Shown here: one piece after another, positions 16,250 through 25,784 of the stretch | Position numbering within the stretch: the stretch's first letter is position 1 | How the letters are laid out: each line of letters opens with the position of its first letter | DNA from: Opitutus sp. | GTDB lineage: Bacteria > Verrucomicrobiota > Verrucomicrobiia > Opitutales > Opitutaceae | NCBI GenBank assembly: GCA_009695305.1 | Contig: SIBG01000041.1 | Span: 1-35,660, forward strand | Length of the DNA stretch: 35,660 nucleotides | Reading direction: 5' to 3' | Made by a program: the position numbers and the translations under genes | The notes under the pieces: generated by a model | Told to the model about the DNA's origin: nothing | Databases searched by the model: none | The model's input: the letters and a program-made list of their open reading frames with translations, nothing else

Positions 16250-16375
16250 TTAGCCTTGGCGCGCCTTGTAGCGCGGCTCGACTTTGTTGATGACGTAGAT
16301 TTTGCCCTTACGACGCACGACCTGACAGGCCGGGTGACGCTTCTTGGCGGATTTGATGGAGGAGACGACTTTCAT
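16250..16375 (-). CDS. rpmJ: 50S ribosomal protein L36, zinc-independent type
   Basis: A 41-residue ribosomal protein starting [20 protein letters not shown] and ending EPRYKARQG. Canonical L36 has three Cys and one His binding zinc. Here only one Cys remains, and the other positions are Ala, Asn and Arg, so zinc is not bound: the YkgO-like form. The frame is open upstream, but the conserved start is at 16375. It leads the L36-L31 operon and is expressed from a promoter whose -10 ends only 12 bases upstream of the start codon, giving an almost leaderless message. Confidence 0.93.
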   Translation of the reverse strand: MKVVSSIKSAKKRHPACQVVRRKGKIYVINKVEPRYKARQG

Positions 16376-16387
16376 AAAAGGGGCCAA

Positions 16388-16414
16388 AGCATAGGGCACC
16401 CGCACCCCTGTCAA
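16388..16414 (-). promoter_or_regulatory. Probable sigma-70 promoter of the L36-L31 operon
   Basis: On the minus strand TTGACA (16414-16409) is followed after 15 bases by TATGCT (16393-16388). The spacing is shorter than the usual 17. Transcription would start about 6 bases before the L36 ATG, so the leader is minimal. No Zur-like palindrome was recognised around it. Confidence 0.45.
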
Positions 16415-16802
16415 CGGAATTGTATGGCTGTCGCGCGGCGCAGTTTTTGCCGCTGGGCTGCGGGCAGCACGCACGCCAGAGACGTGCCAGAAAGCCACCC
16501 ACGATTGAGCCATCCAGCGCCCTCTCGGTTACCATCCGATTCAGATGCACCTAGGCGGGGCGCTAGAGGCGTTAGCCGCATGTGAGCTCGCTGGGACTCC
16601 ACCGGGGTGCGGAAGCTTCCTCTCAATTTCGGAAGTTTCGCTGCGTTTTGCATACGGCTACCTTCTGGTCCGCCCCTCCGCGCCTCTGCCAGGTGGAAAA
16701 TCTTCCCACCAATGCGTGAGTTCCCGGCTTGTCGTAGCCGCCGTCGGGGCTATCAAACCATTGTGCGGACCACCCGATGTCCTTGGGTTCGTCTCGTTAC
16801 CT
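16415..16802. other. Intergenic region between the L36 promoter and the first sulfatase
   Basis: About 390 bases without a convincing gene. It must contain the plus-strand promoter of the sulfatase locus, but no clear -35/-10 pair stands out; TGCATACGG near 16650 is the nearest -10-like sequence. No operator-like palindrome such as that at 35276 was found. Open frames here lack start sites, homology or family features. Confidence 0.5.
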
Positions 16803-18227
16803 ATGCCTACTCTCATCCAATTCGTTCGCCCCATCTTCGTTCTCGCCCTCCTGCTGTCGCTCGCCGCACTGCACCCTGCGTCCGCCGCGACGTCCGCACG
16901 GCAGCCTAACATCATTTTCTTCCTCAGCGACGACCTCGCGCAGGGCGACGTCGGGGTCTATGGGCAAAAACTCATCCAGACTCCGCGACTCGATCGCATG
17001 GCGCGCGAGGGCACCCGCTACACCCAGGCGTTCTGCGGCACGACCGTCTGCGCGCCGTCGCGCACTTCGCTCATGACCGGCCTGCACACCGGCCACGCGC
17101 CGGTGCGAGGCAACTGGGAAGTTCCCGTCGAGGGCCAGCTCCCGCTGCCGGAGAAAACCGTCACCGTCGCGCAGATTTTGAAAACCGTCGGCTACGCCAC
17201 CGCCGTTGCCGGCAAGTGGGGCATGGGGATGTTCGACACCACGGGCAGTCCATTGAAAAAAGGTTTTGATCACCAGTTCGGCTACAACTGCCAGCGCCAC
17301 GCCCACTCGTATTTCCCCGAGTTTCTCTACCACGACGGCCGCCGCGTTGATCTGCCCGGCAACACCGGCCAGGGCGGCGGCCCGATCTACGCCCAAAATT
17401 TGATTCAAGCCGACGTATTGAAATGGGTCCGGTCGAAAAAAGATCAGCCGTTCTTCCTCTTCTACGCCATCACCCTCCCGCACGGAAATCACGAGATCGA
17501 CGACCTCGGCATCTACGCCGACAAACCTTGGCCCGCTCAGCAAAAAGCCTACGCCGCGCAGGTCACCCGCCTTGATCGCGACCTCGGTCAACTCCTCGAC
17601 CTCCTCGCCGAACTCAAGCTCGATGGCAACACGCTGGTGATGGTCGCCGGCGACAATGGCTCCTCCTTCGCGCCAAGTTCCGGGATGGGGAAGCTTTTCG
17701 ATCAAGCCAGCAACGGCCTGCGCGGCTACAAACGCGATCTCTACGAGGGCGCGCTGCGCCAAGCCGCGATCTCGCGCTGGCCCGGCGTCGTCCCCGCCGG
17801 CCGCGTCACCGACGGACCGTGGGCGTTCTGGGATTTTCTTCCCACCGCCGCCGAGCTCGCGGGCGCCAAGCTTCCCGCCGGCTTCAAGTCCGACGGCCTT
17901 TCGCTCGTGTCGTTCCTGCGCGGCGGCGAGGCGCCGAAGCGCGAGTATTTTTATTGGGAACTCCACGAGACCGCGAAGCCACTCCAAGCTGTCCGCTTCG
18001 GTGACTGGAAGGCGGTCCGCAACGGCCCCGGCCTCCCGCTCGAACTCTACGATCTCGCCACCGACCTCGCCGAAACGAAAAATCTCGCCGCCGCCAAACC
18101 CGACGTCGTCGCCCGAGCCGAGTCCCTCATGACAGCCGCGCACACCGACGATCCCCATTGGCCGCTCACCGGCCGCGCCGCCGCGCGCGACGCCGACCGG
18201 GCGAAGAACGCAAAGAAAGCCAAATAA
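16803..18227 (+). CDS. Secreted type I sulfatase (sulfatase 1, CAPSR motif)
   Basis: A 474-residue sulfatase with a signal peptide ending AASA at about 28. It hydrolyses a sulfate ester in the periplasm or outside. The formylglycine site is C83-A-P-S-R87, within [13 protein letters not shown]. Metal ligands are Asp43-Asp44 ([11 protein letters not shown]) and the DNG of VAGDNGSS, and active-site Lys138 lies in AGKWGMG. The C-terminal subdomain ends with the common [17 protein letters not shown] block, then a Lys/Ala-rich tail. The start at 16803 places the signal peptide first; the frame is open upstream without homology. It leads a run of sulfatases and is 9 bases from the next. The substrate is unknown. 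Confidence 0.93.
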   Translation: MPTLIQFVRPIFVLALLLSLAALHPASAATSARQPNIIFFLSDDLAQGDVGVYGQKLIQTPRLDRMAREGTRYTQAFCGTTVCAPSRTSLMTGLHTGHAPVRGNWEVPVEGQLPLPEKTVTVAQILKTVGYATAVAGKWGMGMFDTTGSPLKKGFDHQFGYNCQRHAHSYFPEFLYHDGRRVDLPGNTGQGGGPIYAQNLIQADVLKWVRSKKDQPFFLFYAITLPHGNHEIDDLGIYADKPWPAQQKAYAAQVTRLDRDLGQLLDLLAELKLDGNTLVMVAGDNGSSFAPSSGMGKLFDQASNGLRGYKRDLYEGALRQAAISRWPGVVPAGRVTDGPWAFWDFLPTAAELAGAKLPAGFKSDGLSLVSFLRGGEAPKREYFYWELHETAKPLQAVRFGDWKAVRNGPGLPLELYDLATDLAETKNLAAAKPDVVARAESLMTAAHTDDPHWPLTGRAAARDADRAKNAKKAK

Positions 18228-18236
18228 TCGGATCCC

Positions 18237-19583
18237 ATGCTCTCTCCCCGTTCGCTCGTTCTCCCTCTGTTGCTGGCTTCCGTTGCGGCGGTTGCCGCGG
18301 CCCAGCCCTCTACTCCGGCTCGGCCCAACATTCTCTGGATCCTCGGTGACGACGTCGGCGTCGAACTCGCCTGCTACGGCAACCCCGACGCCCGCACGCC
18401 CAACCTCGACCGGCTCGCTACCCAGGGCGTCCGCTACACGCACTTCTATACCACTGCGCCCGTTTGCTCCGCCGCGCGCTCCGCCTTCATGACCGGGATG
18501 TATGCGCAGACGATCCAGGCGCACCAGCACCGCACGGCTCAACCGGACAAGCACTCGCTCCCGGAGGGCGTGCGGTTGCTCACCCACTGGTTCCGCGACG
18601 CCGGCTATCAGACCGCCAACGTCGCCGAGTTTCCCGCGGCGCTCGGTCTCCGCACCGCTGGCAAGACCGATTGGAATTTCCTCTTCCCGGCGCCCGCCTT
18701 CGACACGCGCCGCTGGATCGATCTCGCGCCGAAGCAGCCGTTTTTTGCGCAGATTAATTTTCAGGAGCCGCACCGCGATTTTCACGCGCCCAAGCAAACC
18801 GACCCCACGACGGTCACGCTGCCACCGTTTTATCCCGACCACCCGGTCGTGCGCGCCGACTGGGCCGCGTATCTCGATTCCGTCGCGGAGCTCGACCGCA
18901 AAGTGGGTGCCGTCCTGCAACAACTCGCCACCGATGGCCTCGCCGACAGCACCATCATCGTTTTCTTCGGCGACAACGGCCGCTGCCATATTCGCGACAA
19001 GCAATTTTGCTACGAAGAAGGCCTGCACGTGCCACTGCTGATTCGCTGGCCGAAAAATTTTCCCCCGCCCGCCGGTTTCAAGTCCGGCACGGTTGACGAC
19101 CGTCTCCTCGTCGCCATCGACCTCGCGCCCACGATGCTCGCGCTCACCGGTGCGCCCGTTCCCGCGAAGATGCAGGGCCGCGTCTTCCTCGGCGCGCCCA
19201 CCGCCCCGTCCCGCGACTACGCCTTTGGCGGACGCGACCGCTGCGACACCACCGAGCTCACGCTGCGCACCTCCCGGGATGGCCGTTTCCGTTACATCCT
19301 GAATCTCACGCCCGAAAAATCCCTGATGTCGCCCAGCGCCTACAAAGAGAGACAGTATCCCGCGTGGAATCTTTTTAAGGAGCTCTATGGCGCCGGCAAA
19401 CTCACGCCAGCGCAGGCGCTTTTTGCCGCACCCACCGCGCCAGCCGAGGAACTCTACGACCTCGAGCGCGACCCCGGCCAGCTCGTGAACCTGGCCGCGG
19501 TCCCCGCCCACCGCGCCACCCTTGATCGTCACCGCACCGCCGTCGCCGGCTGGCGAAGAGAAATTGGCGAATTGTCCCGATGA
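18237..19583 (+). CDS. Secreted type I sulfatase (sulfatase 2, CSAAR motif)
   Basis: A 448-residue sulfatase with a signal peptide (cleavage near AAAQP). The formylglycine site is C77-S-A-A-R81 in PVCSAARSAFMTGMY, the CxAxR variant rather than CxPxR, which formylglycine-generating enzyme also accepts. Asp38-Asp39 and FFGDNGR supply metal ligands. The usual GKWH block is replaced by TAGKTDWNFLF, and INFQEPHRDFH holds the active-site His. These features recall heparan N-sulfatase-like (SGSH-type) relatives, but the assignment is tentative. The start codon lies 9 bases after sulfatase 1, and its stop overlaps the next start (ATGA), so translation is probably coupled. Confidence 0.92.
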   Translation: MLSPRSLVLPLLLASVAAVAAAQPSTPARPNILWILGDDVGVELACYGNPDARTPNLDRLATQGVRYTHFYTTAPVCSAARSAFMTGMYAQTIQAHQHRTAQPDKHSLPEGVRLLTHWFRDAGYQTANVAEFPAALGLRTAGKTDWNFLFPAPAFDTRRWIDLAPKQPFFAQINFQEPHRDFHAPKQTDPTTVTLPPFYPDHPVVRADWAAYLDSVAELDRKVGAVLQQLATDGLADSTIIVFFGDNGRCHIRDKQFCYEEGLHVPLLIRWPKNFPPPAGFKSGTVDDRLLVAIDLAPTMLALTGAPVPAKMQGRVFLGAPTAPSRDYAFGGRDRCDTTELTLRTSRDGRFRYILNLTPEKSLMSPSAYKERQYPAWNLFKELYGAGKLTPAQALFAAPTAPAEELYDLERDPGQLVNLAAVPAHRATLDRHRTAVAGWRREIGELSR

Positions 19584-21022
19584 GATGTTTCCGTTTCACC
19601 ACCGCGACCATCGCCCTCGCGTTCGCCTCACTGGCGTGCGCCGCCGCGCCTGGTCCACGCCCCAACATCATCATGCTCCTCATCGACGACATGGGATGGG
19701 GGGACTTTTCCTGTTTCGGCAATCAGGACGCGAAGACCCCGAACATCGATCGCCTCGCGGCCGAGGGCCTCCGCTTCGAATCGTTCTACGTCGCCTCGCC
19801 GATCTGCTCGCCGTCGCGCACGGGCCTCTCCACCGGACAATATCCCCAGCGTTGGCGCATCACATCTTTCCTCAACAACCGCGCGGAGAACAACGCGCGC
19901 GGCATGGCCCAGTGGCTCGACCCGCAGGCCCCGATGCTCGCCCGCCTGCTCCACGACGCCGGCTACGCCACCGGCCATTTCGGCAAGTGGCACATGGGCG
20001 GCCAACGCGATGTCGGCGAGGCCCCGCTCATCACTGAGTATGGTTTCGACGAATCACTCACTAACTTCGAGGGCCTTGGCCCGCGCGTCCTCCCGCTCCT
20101 CGACGCCCACGATGGTAAAGCACCCCGCCTCCACGCCCTCGGCTCCGACAAACTCGGTCGCGGTGAAATCACAAAGCAGGACCGCGCCGAAGTGACCGCC
20201 ACCTACACCGCCGCCGCGCTCGCGTTCATCAAAAAATCTTCGGCCGCGAAACAGCCGTTTTACGTCAACCTCTGGCCCGACGACGTCCACTCGCCGTTTT
20301 TCCCTCGGGCCGCCCTCCGCGGTGACGCCGCGAAACGCACCCTCTACCACGCCGTCCTCGGCACGATGGATGCGCAGCTTGGCGTCCTCTTCGACGCCAT
20401 CCGCGCCGATCCCGCGCTCCGCGACAACACCCTGATTCTCGTCTGCTCCGACAACGGCCCCGAAGTCGGCGCCGGCTCCGCCGGCCATTTCCGCGGCAGC
20501 AAGGGCATGCTCTACGAGGGCGGCATTCGCTCGCCGCTCGTCGTCTGGGGGCCGGGATTCACGAACACGCGGAAAGTCGGCACCGCCAACCGCACCTCGC
20601 ACTTCTCCACGATTGATCTCGCTCCCTCTCTCCTCGATCTCGCCGGAGTTCGCGCGCCAACCGGCACCACCTTCGACGGCGTCTCGATGCGCGAAACACT
20701 TCTCGGCCGCTCCGAGGCCTCCCGCAACGAGCCGCTGTTTTTCCGCCGCCCGCCGGACCGGGCCGCCTTCGCCGGGATCGACAAACTCCCCGATCTCGCG
20801 GTGCGCGACGGCCGTTGGAAACTGCTCTGCACCTACGACGGTTCCGCCCCAGAGCTCTACGACCTCGGGGCCGACCCTGCCGAAAAAACGAACCTCGCCG
20901 CCGCGCAACCCGCCGAAACCACCCGCCTCGCCGCCGCCGCCGTGGCGTGGCACCGCTCGCTTCCCGCCGACAACGGCGCGACCTATCGCGCGCCTGCCCG
21001 GCCCGGCGTTTCCTCTCCCTAG
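19580..21022 (+). CDS. Secreted type I sulfatase (sulfatase 3, CSPSR motif)
   Basis: A 480-residue sulfatase with a signal peptide (MRCFRFTTATIALAFASLACAAA; the Cys could also make it a lipoprotein, although the following residues are AAA). The formylglycine site is C76-S-P-S-R80. Metal ligands are Asp36-Asp37 and the CSDNGP block, and the catalytic region GHFGKWHMGG is intact. NLWPDDVHSPFF supplies the His, and the C-terminal subdomain starts at the GSKGMLYEGGIRSPL signature and ends ELYDLGADPAEKTNLAAAQP. Its ATG overlaps the previous stop by 4 bases. The TonB receptor gene follows after 162 bases. Confidence 0.94.
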   Translation: MRCFRFTTATIALAFASLACAAAPGPRPNIIMLLIDDMGWGDFSCFGNQDAKTPNIDRLAAEGLRFESFYVASPICSPSRTGLSTGQYPQRWRITSFLNNRAENNARGMAQWLDPQAPMLARLLHDAGYATGHFGKWHMGGQRDVGEAPLITEYGFDESLTNFEGLGPRVLPLLDAHDGKAPRLHALGSDKLGRGEITKQDRAEVTATYTAAALAFIKKSSAAKQPFYVNLWPDDVHSPFFPRAALRGDAAKRTLYHAVLGTMDAQLGVLFDAIRADPALRDNTLILVCSDNGPEVGAGSAGHFRGSKGMLYEGGIRSPLVVWGPGFTNTRKVGTANRTSHFSTIDLAPSLLDLAGVRAPTGTTFDGVSMRETLLGRSEASRNEPLFFRRPPDRAAFAGIDKLPDLAVRDGRWKLLCTYDGSAPELYDLGADPAEKTNLAAAQPAETTRLAAAAVAWHRSLPADNGATYRAPARPGVSSP

Positions 21023-21069
21023 CCTCCCGACTTTCCCAACCCAGGTGGAAATTCGTCAGTTGAAGGTGT

Positions 21070-21083
21070 GAAGCCCGGGCTTC
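21070..21083. repeat. Perfect 14-bp palindrome upstream of the TonB receptor gene
   Basis: GAAGCCCGGGCTTC is fully self-complementary and lies 48 bases after the sulfatase 3 stop, about 100 bases before the receptor start. There is no T-run after it. It could be a transcriptional or regulatory site or an mRNA hairpin; nothing further supports either. Confidence 0.3.
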
Positions 21084-21184
21084 TCCTGCCGACCCGGATC
21101 GGTTGTGCTCCATCAGTCTCGTCCGCCCCGACCGCCCATTCCGGTGAGATCGCCGCCGTGTTTCGCTCTCAATCTCGCACCAAA

Positions 21185-24073
21185 ATGACCACCGTTCGCT
21201 TTCCCCGATGCACTCGCAATTTTTTACGCTCCACCGTTGTGCTCGGGCTAATCTGCCGTCTCACCACCCACGCCGCTGAGCCGCCCGCGAACCCGCCGGG
21301 CATCCTTCCCGCGAAAACCACCGGGCCCGTCGTCGAACTCTCCCCCTTCGAAGTTCGCGCGGAGAGCGACGTCGGCTATCAGGCCGCGAACACCACCAGC
21401 GGCAGCCGCCTCAACACTCGCCTCAAGGATACGCCGGCCGCGATCTCGCCGTTTACGCCGGAGTTTCTTTCCGACCTTGGAGCCACGAATCTCGCCGACC
21501 TGATCGGCTATGCCACCAACGTTGAGTTGGACACCGAAGATGCGACCAACGGCTTCAACAATCCCGAGGGCAAGCTCGCCATTTCCAACGACGCCCAGTT
21601 TCGCATGCGGGGCATGGCCGCCGGTTCCTCCCGTGATTTCGTCGACTCAAGCATCCCCGTCGACCTCTTCAACATCGAGCGCGCCGAAGTCGCCAGCGGG
21701 CCCAACTCCATCCTCTTCGGCCTCGGTCAGGCCGGCGGCAACGTCTCGCTCACCGGCAAACGCGCCAACCTCACCCGCGGCAAGACCACGTTCAGCAACG
21801 TCCTCGGCTCGTGGAAGCTCGCGCGCTTCACCGCCGATCACAACCAGGTCATCATCCCCCGGAAGTTCGCGGTGCGTTTGGTTGGGCTCTACGAAAATTC
21901 TGAAGGCTGGCGAAAGTGGAATTTCACCGACCAAAAACGTCTCGGCGGCGCCATCGCATTGCGGCCCTTCCAAGCCACGACCGTCCACGCCACTTTTGAG
22001 ACTGGCCGCCACCAGAACAGCGTCCTCGTGAACTGGAATGCCGTCGACAGCCTCACCCGGTGGCTCGCGTCGGGCCGCCCGATTGCCGATGGCGCCGCCG
22101 TTACGGGCACCACTCGCTTCAATCAAACCAACGCGCGCTACGCCTTCAACGAACAGGATGGCATCGTCTACAACACCCGCGGCGAACTGCAAAGCAGCAG
22201 CACGTTTGCCACGCAGACGCTCGCGACGCCCGCGCTGTCGCCCTACGAATTCAACACCACCGGCCCCGGAGGAAAACGCCAGCAGGCCTTCAACAGCCGC
22301 GCGGTGCTCGTGGAGCAGCGGATCGGCGACCGCGTCACGCTGGAGCTGGGCTATTTTCACAACCAGAATGACGCGACCGCCTACGGCAGCAGCGGCCAGC
22401 CCACGTTGTTCGGCGATCCAAATCTTACCGTGCCGCCGGCCAGCTTCGTCGGCAGCGTGCCCAATCCCCGGGCCGGCCAACTCTACCTCGAGGACAGTTG
22501 GAATCGCGATCGGATCGCCATCACCAACGACGTGTATCGCCTGACCGCCGCCTGGGAAAAAGACCTCGGCCGCTGGTTCGGCCGCCACCGCGTCGCTGGT
22601 CTCGTCGAGAATTCCCGCAGCGACCGCGTCCGCCACTGGGGCACGGAGATTTTCGTGGATCAGAGCAACGTCGCGATTTCCGCCGCGACTAATCCCGAGG
22701 GGGCCACCAACAGCGTCCTCCGTCGCCACTACGTGACCGTGGGCGATTTCAGCACCTACTACGTCGGTAACAGCTCCATTCCGGTCCCCGCGTTCACCAT
22801 CGCCGGCAAGGAATATCACGCCGCCTACACGTCCCGCACCAAGACGAACGCCCTCACGCGCAAGGATCTGAATTCCTTCATGCTCGCCGCCCAGAGTTTT
22901 TGGTTCGGCGACCGGCTCATCACGACCGCCGGCTACCGCCTCGATCAAATTGAGTTTCAGAATGCCAACGAATCCCGCGTCGCCAATCCCAACGATCCCC
23001 GCGTCCTCGCGAAGAAACTCGTCCTGAACGAGTGGGACTTCGACGGCACGGACCGCGTGAACCACTACCGGCCGACGACGTTTTCAGCCGGCGCCGTCGT
23101 GCACGCGACGAAGCGTCTCTCGGTTTTCTACAACTACGCGACGAACAAGGGCACTCCGCGTTTCGACCGCACCATCTTGCCCGACGGCGATGTCCCGCCC
23201 CCGACCGGTGGCAGGAGCAAGGACTTCGGCGTGATGTGCGACGTCTTCGGCGACGACCGCATTTTCATCCGCGTCACGCGCTTCGACACCGCGCAGATCA
23301 AAGACGCTCCGATCATCCCCGGCGGCGTCGGCGTCAACACCGCCAATGCCCTCGGTGGCGACAACCTCATCACGATCTACGACGCCCTCCTCACCGCCGG
23401 TCGCCTCACGCAGCAGCAATACGACACCCAGCTCGTCACCTACAACGCTGGCACGGTCGACGTGCTCACGAAGGGCTACGAACTCGAGCTCGTCGCCAAC
23501 CCCACGAAGAATCTCACGTTCCGTTTCGGCTACTCGCACTCCGAACGCCAGCGCGCGAATATTTTCTCGGAAATCTACGCCTACTACGACGCCCAGTCGC
23601 CCAGGCTCCGCGCCCTCGCCGGCAACAACCCGACGTTGCTCGCGACGATCAACACCGAGCTCGCCACCGTCTACGAGGAACTCGCCACGCAGGTCGCGCT
23701 CCAAAGCGGTCCGCTCGGCTCGCGCCCGGACAAGTTCAACTTCACCGCCCGCTTCAAGGCCACCGAAGGCCGCCTGCGGGGTGCGTTCGCCGGCGGTGGC
23801 TTCCGCTATCAGGGTAAGAACGTCATGGCCTACGACATCAAGACCGGCGCCGAAACCCTCGGGAACGACACGCTCTTCGCCGATGCGTTCGCCGGTTACA
23901 AAGTCCGCGTGCCTCTGCTCCGTAGCACGCTCACGCTCCAGCTGAACGTCCGCAATCTCAGCAACTCTTATCGGGTCGTCGTCGGTCGCCGCAACACCGC
24001 CGGCGACGGCCTGCGCCGCATCTATCTCAACGAACCCCGCAGCTACCGCTTTACCACCACGCTCGAATTTTAG
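21185..24073 (+). CDS. TonB-dependent outer membrane receptor
   Basis: A 962-residue outer membrane receptor. A signal peptide (about residues 1-31, ending THAAE) precedes the TonB-box region VVELSPFEVRAESDVGYQA, then the plug domain (SGSRLNTRLKDTPAAISPFTPEFLSDLGATN through NIERAEVASGPNSILFGLGQAGG). A 22-strand-type barrel follows, ending in the aromatic C-terminus TTTLEF recognised by the BAM machinery. No carboxypeptidase-like domain precedes the plug. It is flanked by sulfatase genes on the same strand, so it probably imports a sulfated glycan fragment or its desulfated product. Start 21185 is preferred because the signal peptide begins there; an earlier frame start at 21068 adds unrelated residues. 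Confidence 0.93.
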   Translation: MTTVRFPRCTRNFLRSTVVLGLICRLTTHAAEPPANPPGILPAKTTGPVVELSPFEVRAESDVGYQAANTTSGSRLNTRLKDTPAAISPFTPEFLSDLGATNLADLIGYATNVELDTEDATNGFNNPEGKLAISNDAQFRMRGMAAGSSRDFVDSSIPVDLFNIERAEVASGPNSILFGLGQAGGNVSLTGKRANLTRGKTTFSNVLGSWKLARFTADHNQVIIPRKFAVRLVGLYENSEGWRKWNFTDQKRLGGAIALRPFQATTVHATFETGRHQNSVLVNWNAVDSLTRWLASGRPIADGAAVTGTTRFNQTNARYAFNEQDGIVYNTRGELQSSSTFATQTLATPALSPYEFNTTGPGGKRQQAFNSRAVLVEQRIGDRVTLELGYFHNQNDATAYGSSGQPTLFGDPNLTVPPASFVGSVPNPRAGQLYLEDSWNRDRIAITNDVYRLTAAWEKDLGRWFGRHRVAGLVENSRSDRVRHWGTEIFVDQSNVAISAATNPEGATNSVLRRHYVTVGDFSTYYVGNSSIPVPAFTIAGKEYHAAYTSRTKTNALTRKDLNSFMLAAQSFWFGDRLITTAGYRLDQIEFQNANESRVANPNDPRVLAKKLVLNEWDFDGTDRVNHYRPTTFSAGAVVHATKRLSVFYNYATNKGTPRFDRTILPDGDVPPPTGGRSKDFGVMCDVFGDDRIFIRVTRFDTAQIKDAPIIPGGVGVNTANALGGDNLITIYDALLTAGRLTQQQYDTQLVTYNAGTVDVLTKGYELELVANPTKNLTFRFGYSHSERQRANIFSEIYAYYDAQSPRLRALAGNNPTLLATINTELATVYEELATQVALQSGPLGSRPDKFNFTARFKATEGRLRGAFAGGGFRYQGKNVMAYDIKTGAETLGNDTLFADAFAGYKVRVPLLRSTLTLQLNVRNLSNSYRVVVGRRNTAGDGLRRIYLNEPRSYRFTTTLEF

Positions 24074-24098
24074 AAACTCATCGAGTTTTCGCCCCACC

Positions 24099-25775
24099 AT
24101 GAAACGTCTCCTCGCTCTGCTGCTGCTCGCGCCCAGTGCGCTGCTCCTCGCCGCCGCTTCGCCGTCGGCGCCACGCCCCAACATCGTCATCATCCTCGTC
24201 GACGACATGGGCTTCTCCGACATCGGTTGCTACGGCGGCGAAATTCCCACGCCGAATATCGACGCGCTGGCCAAAGGTGGCGTGCGTTTCACGCAGTTCT
24301 ACAACACCGGCCGCTGTTGCCCCACGCGCGCCTCCCTCCTCACCGGCCTCTACTCGCATCAAGCCGGCGTCGGCCACATGGTCAATCCGCGCACCGGGGC
24401 CGATGGCGCCGTGCTCCCGGGTTACGCCGGGCGGCTCAACGACCGCTGCGTCACCTTCGCCGAGGTCGTGCATAGCGCCGGCTATTTTACCGCGATGACG
24501 GGCAAGTGGCATGTCGGTCAGGCGCTCGGGGTCACCCCGTGGGGCCGCGGTTTTGATCGCTCGCTCAACGCCGCCGCCGGGGGGTTTTATTATCCCGGCA
24601 GCGAACGCGCCAAACTCTTTCTCAACGGCCGCGACGTGGGCGGTGGCGGCGAGGGCGGCGTGCCGCCGGAATGGTATTCCACCGATCTCTGGACCGATTA
24701 CGGCCTGCGCTTCATCGACGAGGCGCGCGCCGAGAAAAAGCCCTTCCTGCTCTATCTCGCGCACAACGCCCCGCACTTTCCCCTGCAGGCCCCCGCCGAC
24801 GAGATCGCGCGCTTTCGCGGCAAGTTCATGGACGGATGGGACAAACTTCGCGAGGCCCGCTACGCCCGGCAGATCGCCGCCGGGCTTATCGACCAATCCT
24901 GGCCGCTGGCCCCGCGCCCGCCCAATGTTCCGGCCTGGTCGAGTCTCTCCCGCGTAGAGCAGGAACGCTACGATCACATGATGGCGATCTTCGCCGCCGC
25001 GTTGGCGCACGTGGACACGGCGATCGGCCGTCTCGTCGCCGGTCTTCGCGAGCGCGGCGAACTCGACAACACCCTGATCCTTTTCCTCTCCGACAACGGC
25101 GGCAACGCCGAGAGCGGCGTGCCCGGCCGCTTCAACGGCGCGAGTCCCGGCGACGCGCAGTCCACCGTCTACGTCGGCGAATGCTGGGCGTTTCTGGAGA
25201 ATACCCCGTTCCGCCGCTACAAGCACTACAACCACGAGGGCGGCATCGCCACTCCGCTCATCGCCCACTGGCCCGCCGCCATCCCCGCGGCGCGGCGTGG
25301 TGCGCTGGAGGCGCAGCCCGGCCACCTCGTCGACCTCATGGCGACGTGCGTCGACCTCGCGGGTGCAAACTATCCCACGACCTTCAAGGGCCAGCCGATC
25401 CATCCGATGGAAGGCGTGAGCCTGCGCCCCGCGCTCACCGGGGCACCGCTGGCCCGCACCGCCCCGATCTTCTTCGAGCATGAGGGCAACGCCGCCATCC
25501 GTCGCGGCGACGACAAACTCGTCCGGCTCGGCGGCGAGGGCGCTTGGGAGCTCTATAACCTCAAGACCGACCGCACCGAGCAGCACAACCTCGCCGCCGC
25601 CCAGCCCGCGCGGGCCAGGGAACTCGCCGCCCTCTGGGAATCCTGGGCCAGCCGCGCCAACGTCCTCCCGGTGATGGTCCGCGGCGGCGCCAGCGAGGCA
25701 CCCTCCGACCCGTCCGCCAGCCCGGCCGCGAAGAAGGGCAGGAAGAAGCAGAAAGCCGCCAATGAAAAACTCTAA
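24099..25775 (+). CDS. Secreted type I sulfatase (sulfatase 4, CCPTR motif)
   Basis: A 558-residue arylsulfatase-like enzyme with a signal peptide (MKRLLALLLLAPSALLLAAA). The formylglycine site is C73-C-P-T-R77 in GRCCPTRASLLTG, the twin-Cys form of a large arylsulfatase group. Asp35-Asp36 and FLSDNGG bind the metal, and MTGKWHVG and LAHNAPHFPL complete the active site. The YKHYNHEGGIATPLIAHWP block is shared with sulfatase 5. The tail (about 525-558) is Pro/Ser/Lys-rich and poorly structured. The start lies 25 bases after the receptor stop, suggesting one transcript. Confidence 0.94.
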   Translation: MKRLLALLLLAPSALLLAAASPSAPRPNIVIILVDDMGFSDIGCYGGEIPTPNIDALAKGGVRFTQFYNTGRCCPTRASLLTGLYSHQAGVGHMVNPRTGADGAVLPGYAGRLNDRCVTFAEVVHSAGYFTAMTGKWHVGQALGVTPWGRGFDRSLNAAAGGFYYPGSERAKLFLNGRDVGGGGEGGVPPEWYSTDLWTDYGLRFIDEARAEKKPFLLYLAHNAPHFPLQAPADEIARFRGKFMDGWDKLREARYARQIAAGLIDQSWPLAPRPPNVPAWSSLSRVEQERYDHMMAIFAAALAHVDTAIGRLVAGLRERGELDNTLILFLSDNGGNAESGVPGRFNGASPGDAQSTVYVGECWAFLENTPFRRYKHYNHEGGIATPLIAHWPAAIPAARRGALEAQPGHLVDLMATCVDLAGANYPTTFKGQPIHPMEGVSLRPALTGAPLARTAPIFFEHEGNAAIRRGDDKLVRLGGEGAWELYNLKTDRTEQHNLAAAQPARARELAALWESWASRANVLPVMVRGGASEAPSDPSASPAAKKGRKKQKAANEKL

Positions 25776-25784
25776 CTCTGTTCC

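Noticed and set aside
16244..16255. Perfect palindrome GGCTAATTAGCC at the end of L36
   Set aside because: It spans the L36 stop codon and the 16-base gap to L31; too short and too placed by coding sequence to call an operator.
16797..19532. Very long minus-strand open frame opposite sulfatases 1 and 2 (and similar ones at 24078-26051 and 9323-10699)
   Set aside because: High GC with G/C at third positions leaves antisense frames open. Their translations are low-complexity, Arg/Gly/Glu-rich and match no family, whereas the plus-strand genes are certain.
20815..21071. Basic small open frames around the end of sulfatase 3
   Set aside because: They overlap the secure sulfatase C-terminus, are Arg-rich, and show no motif.
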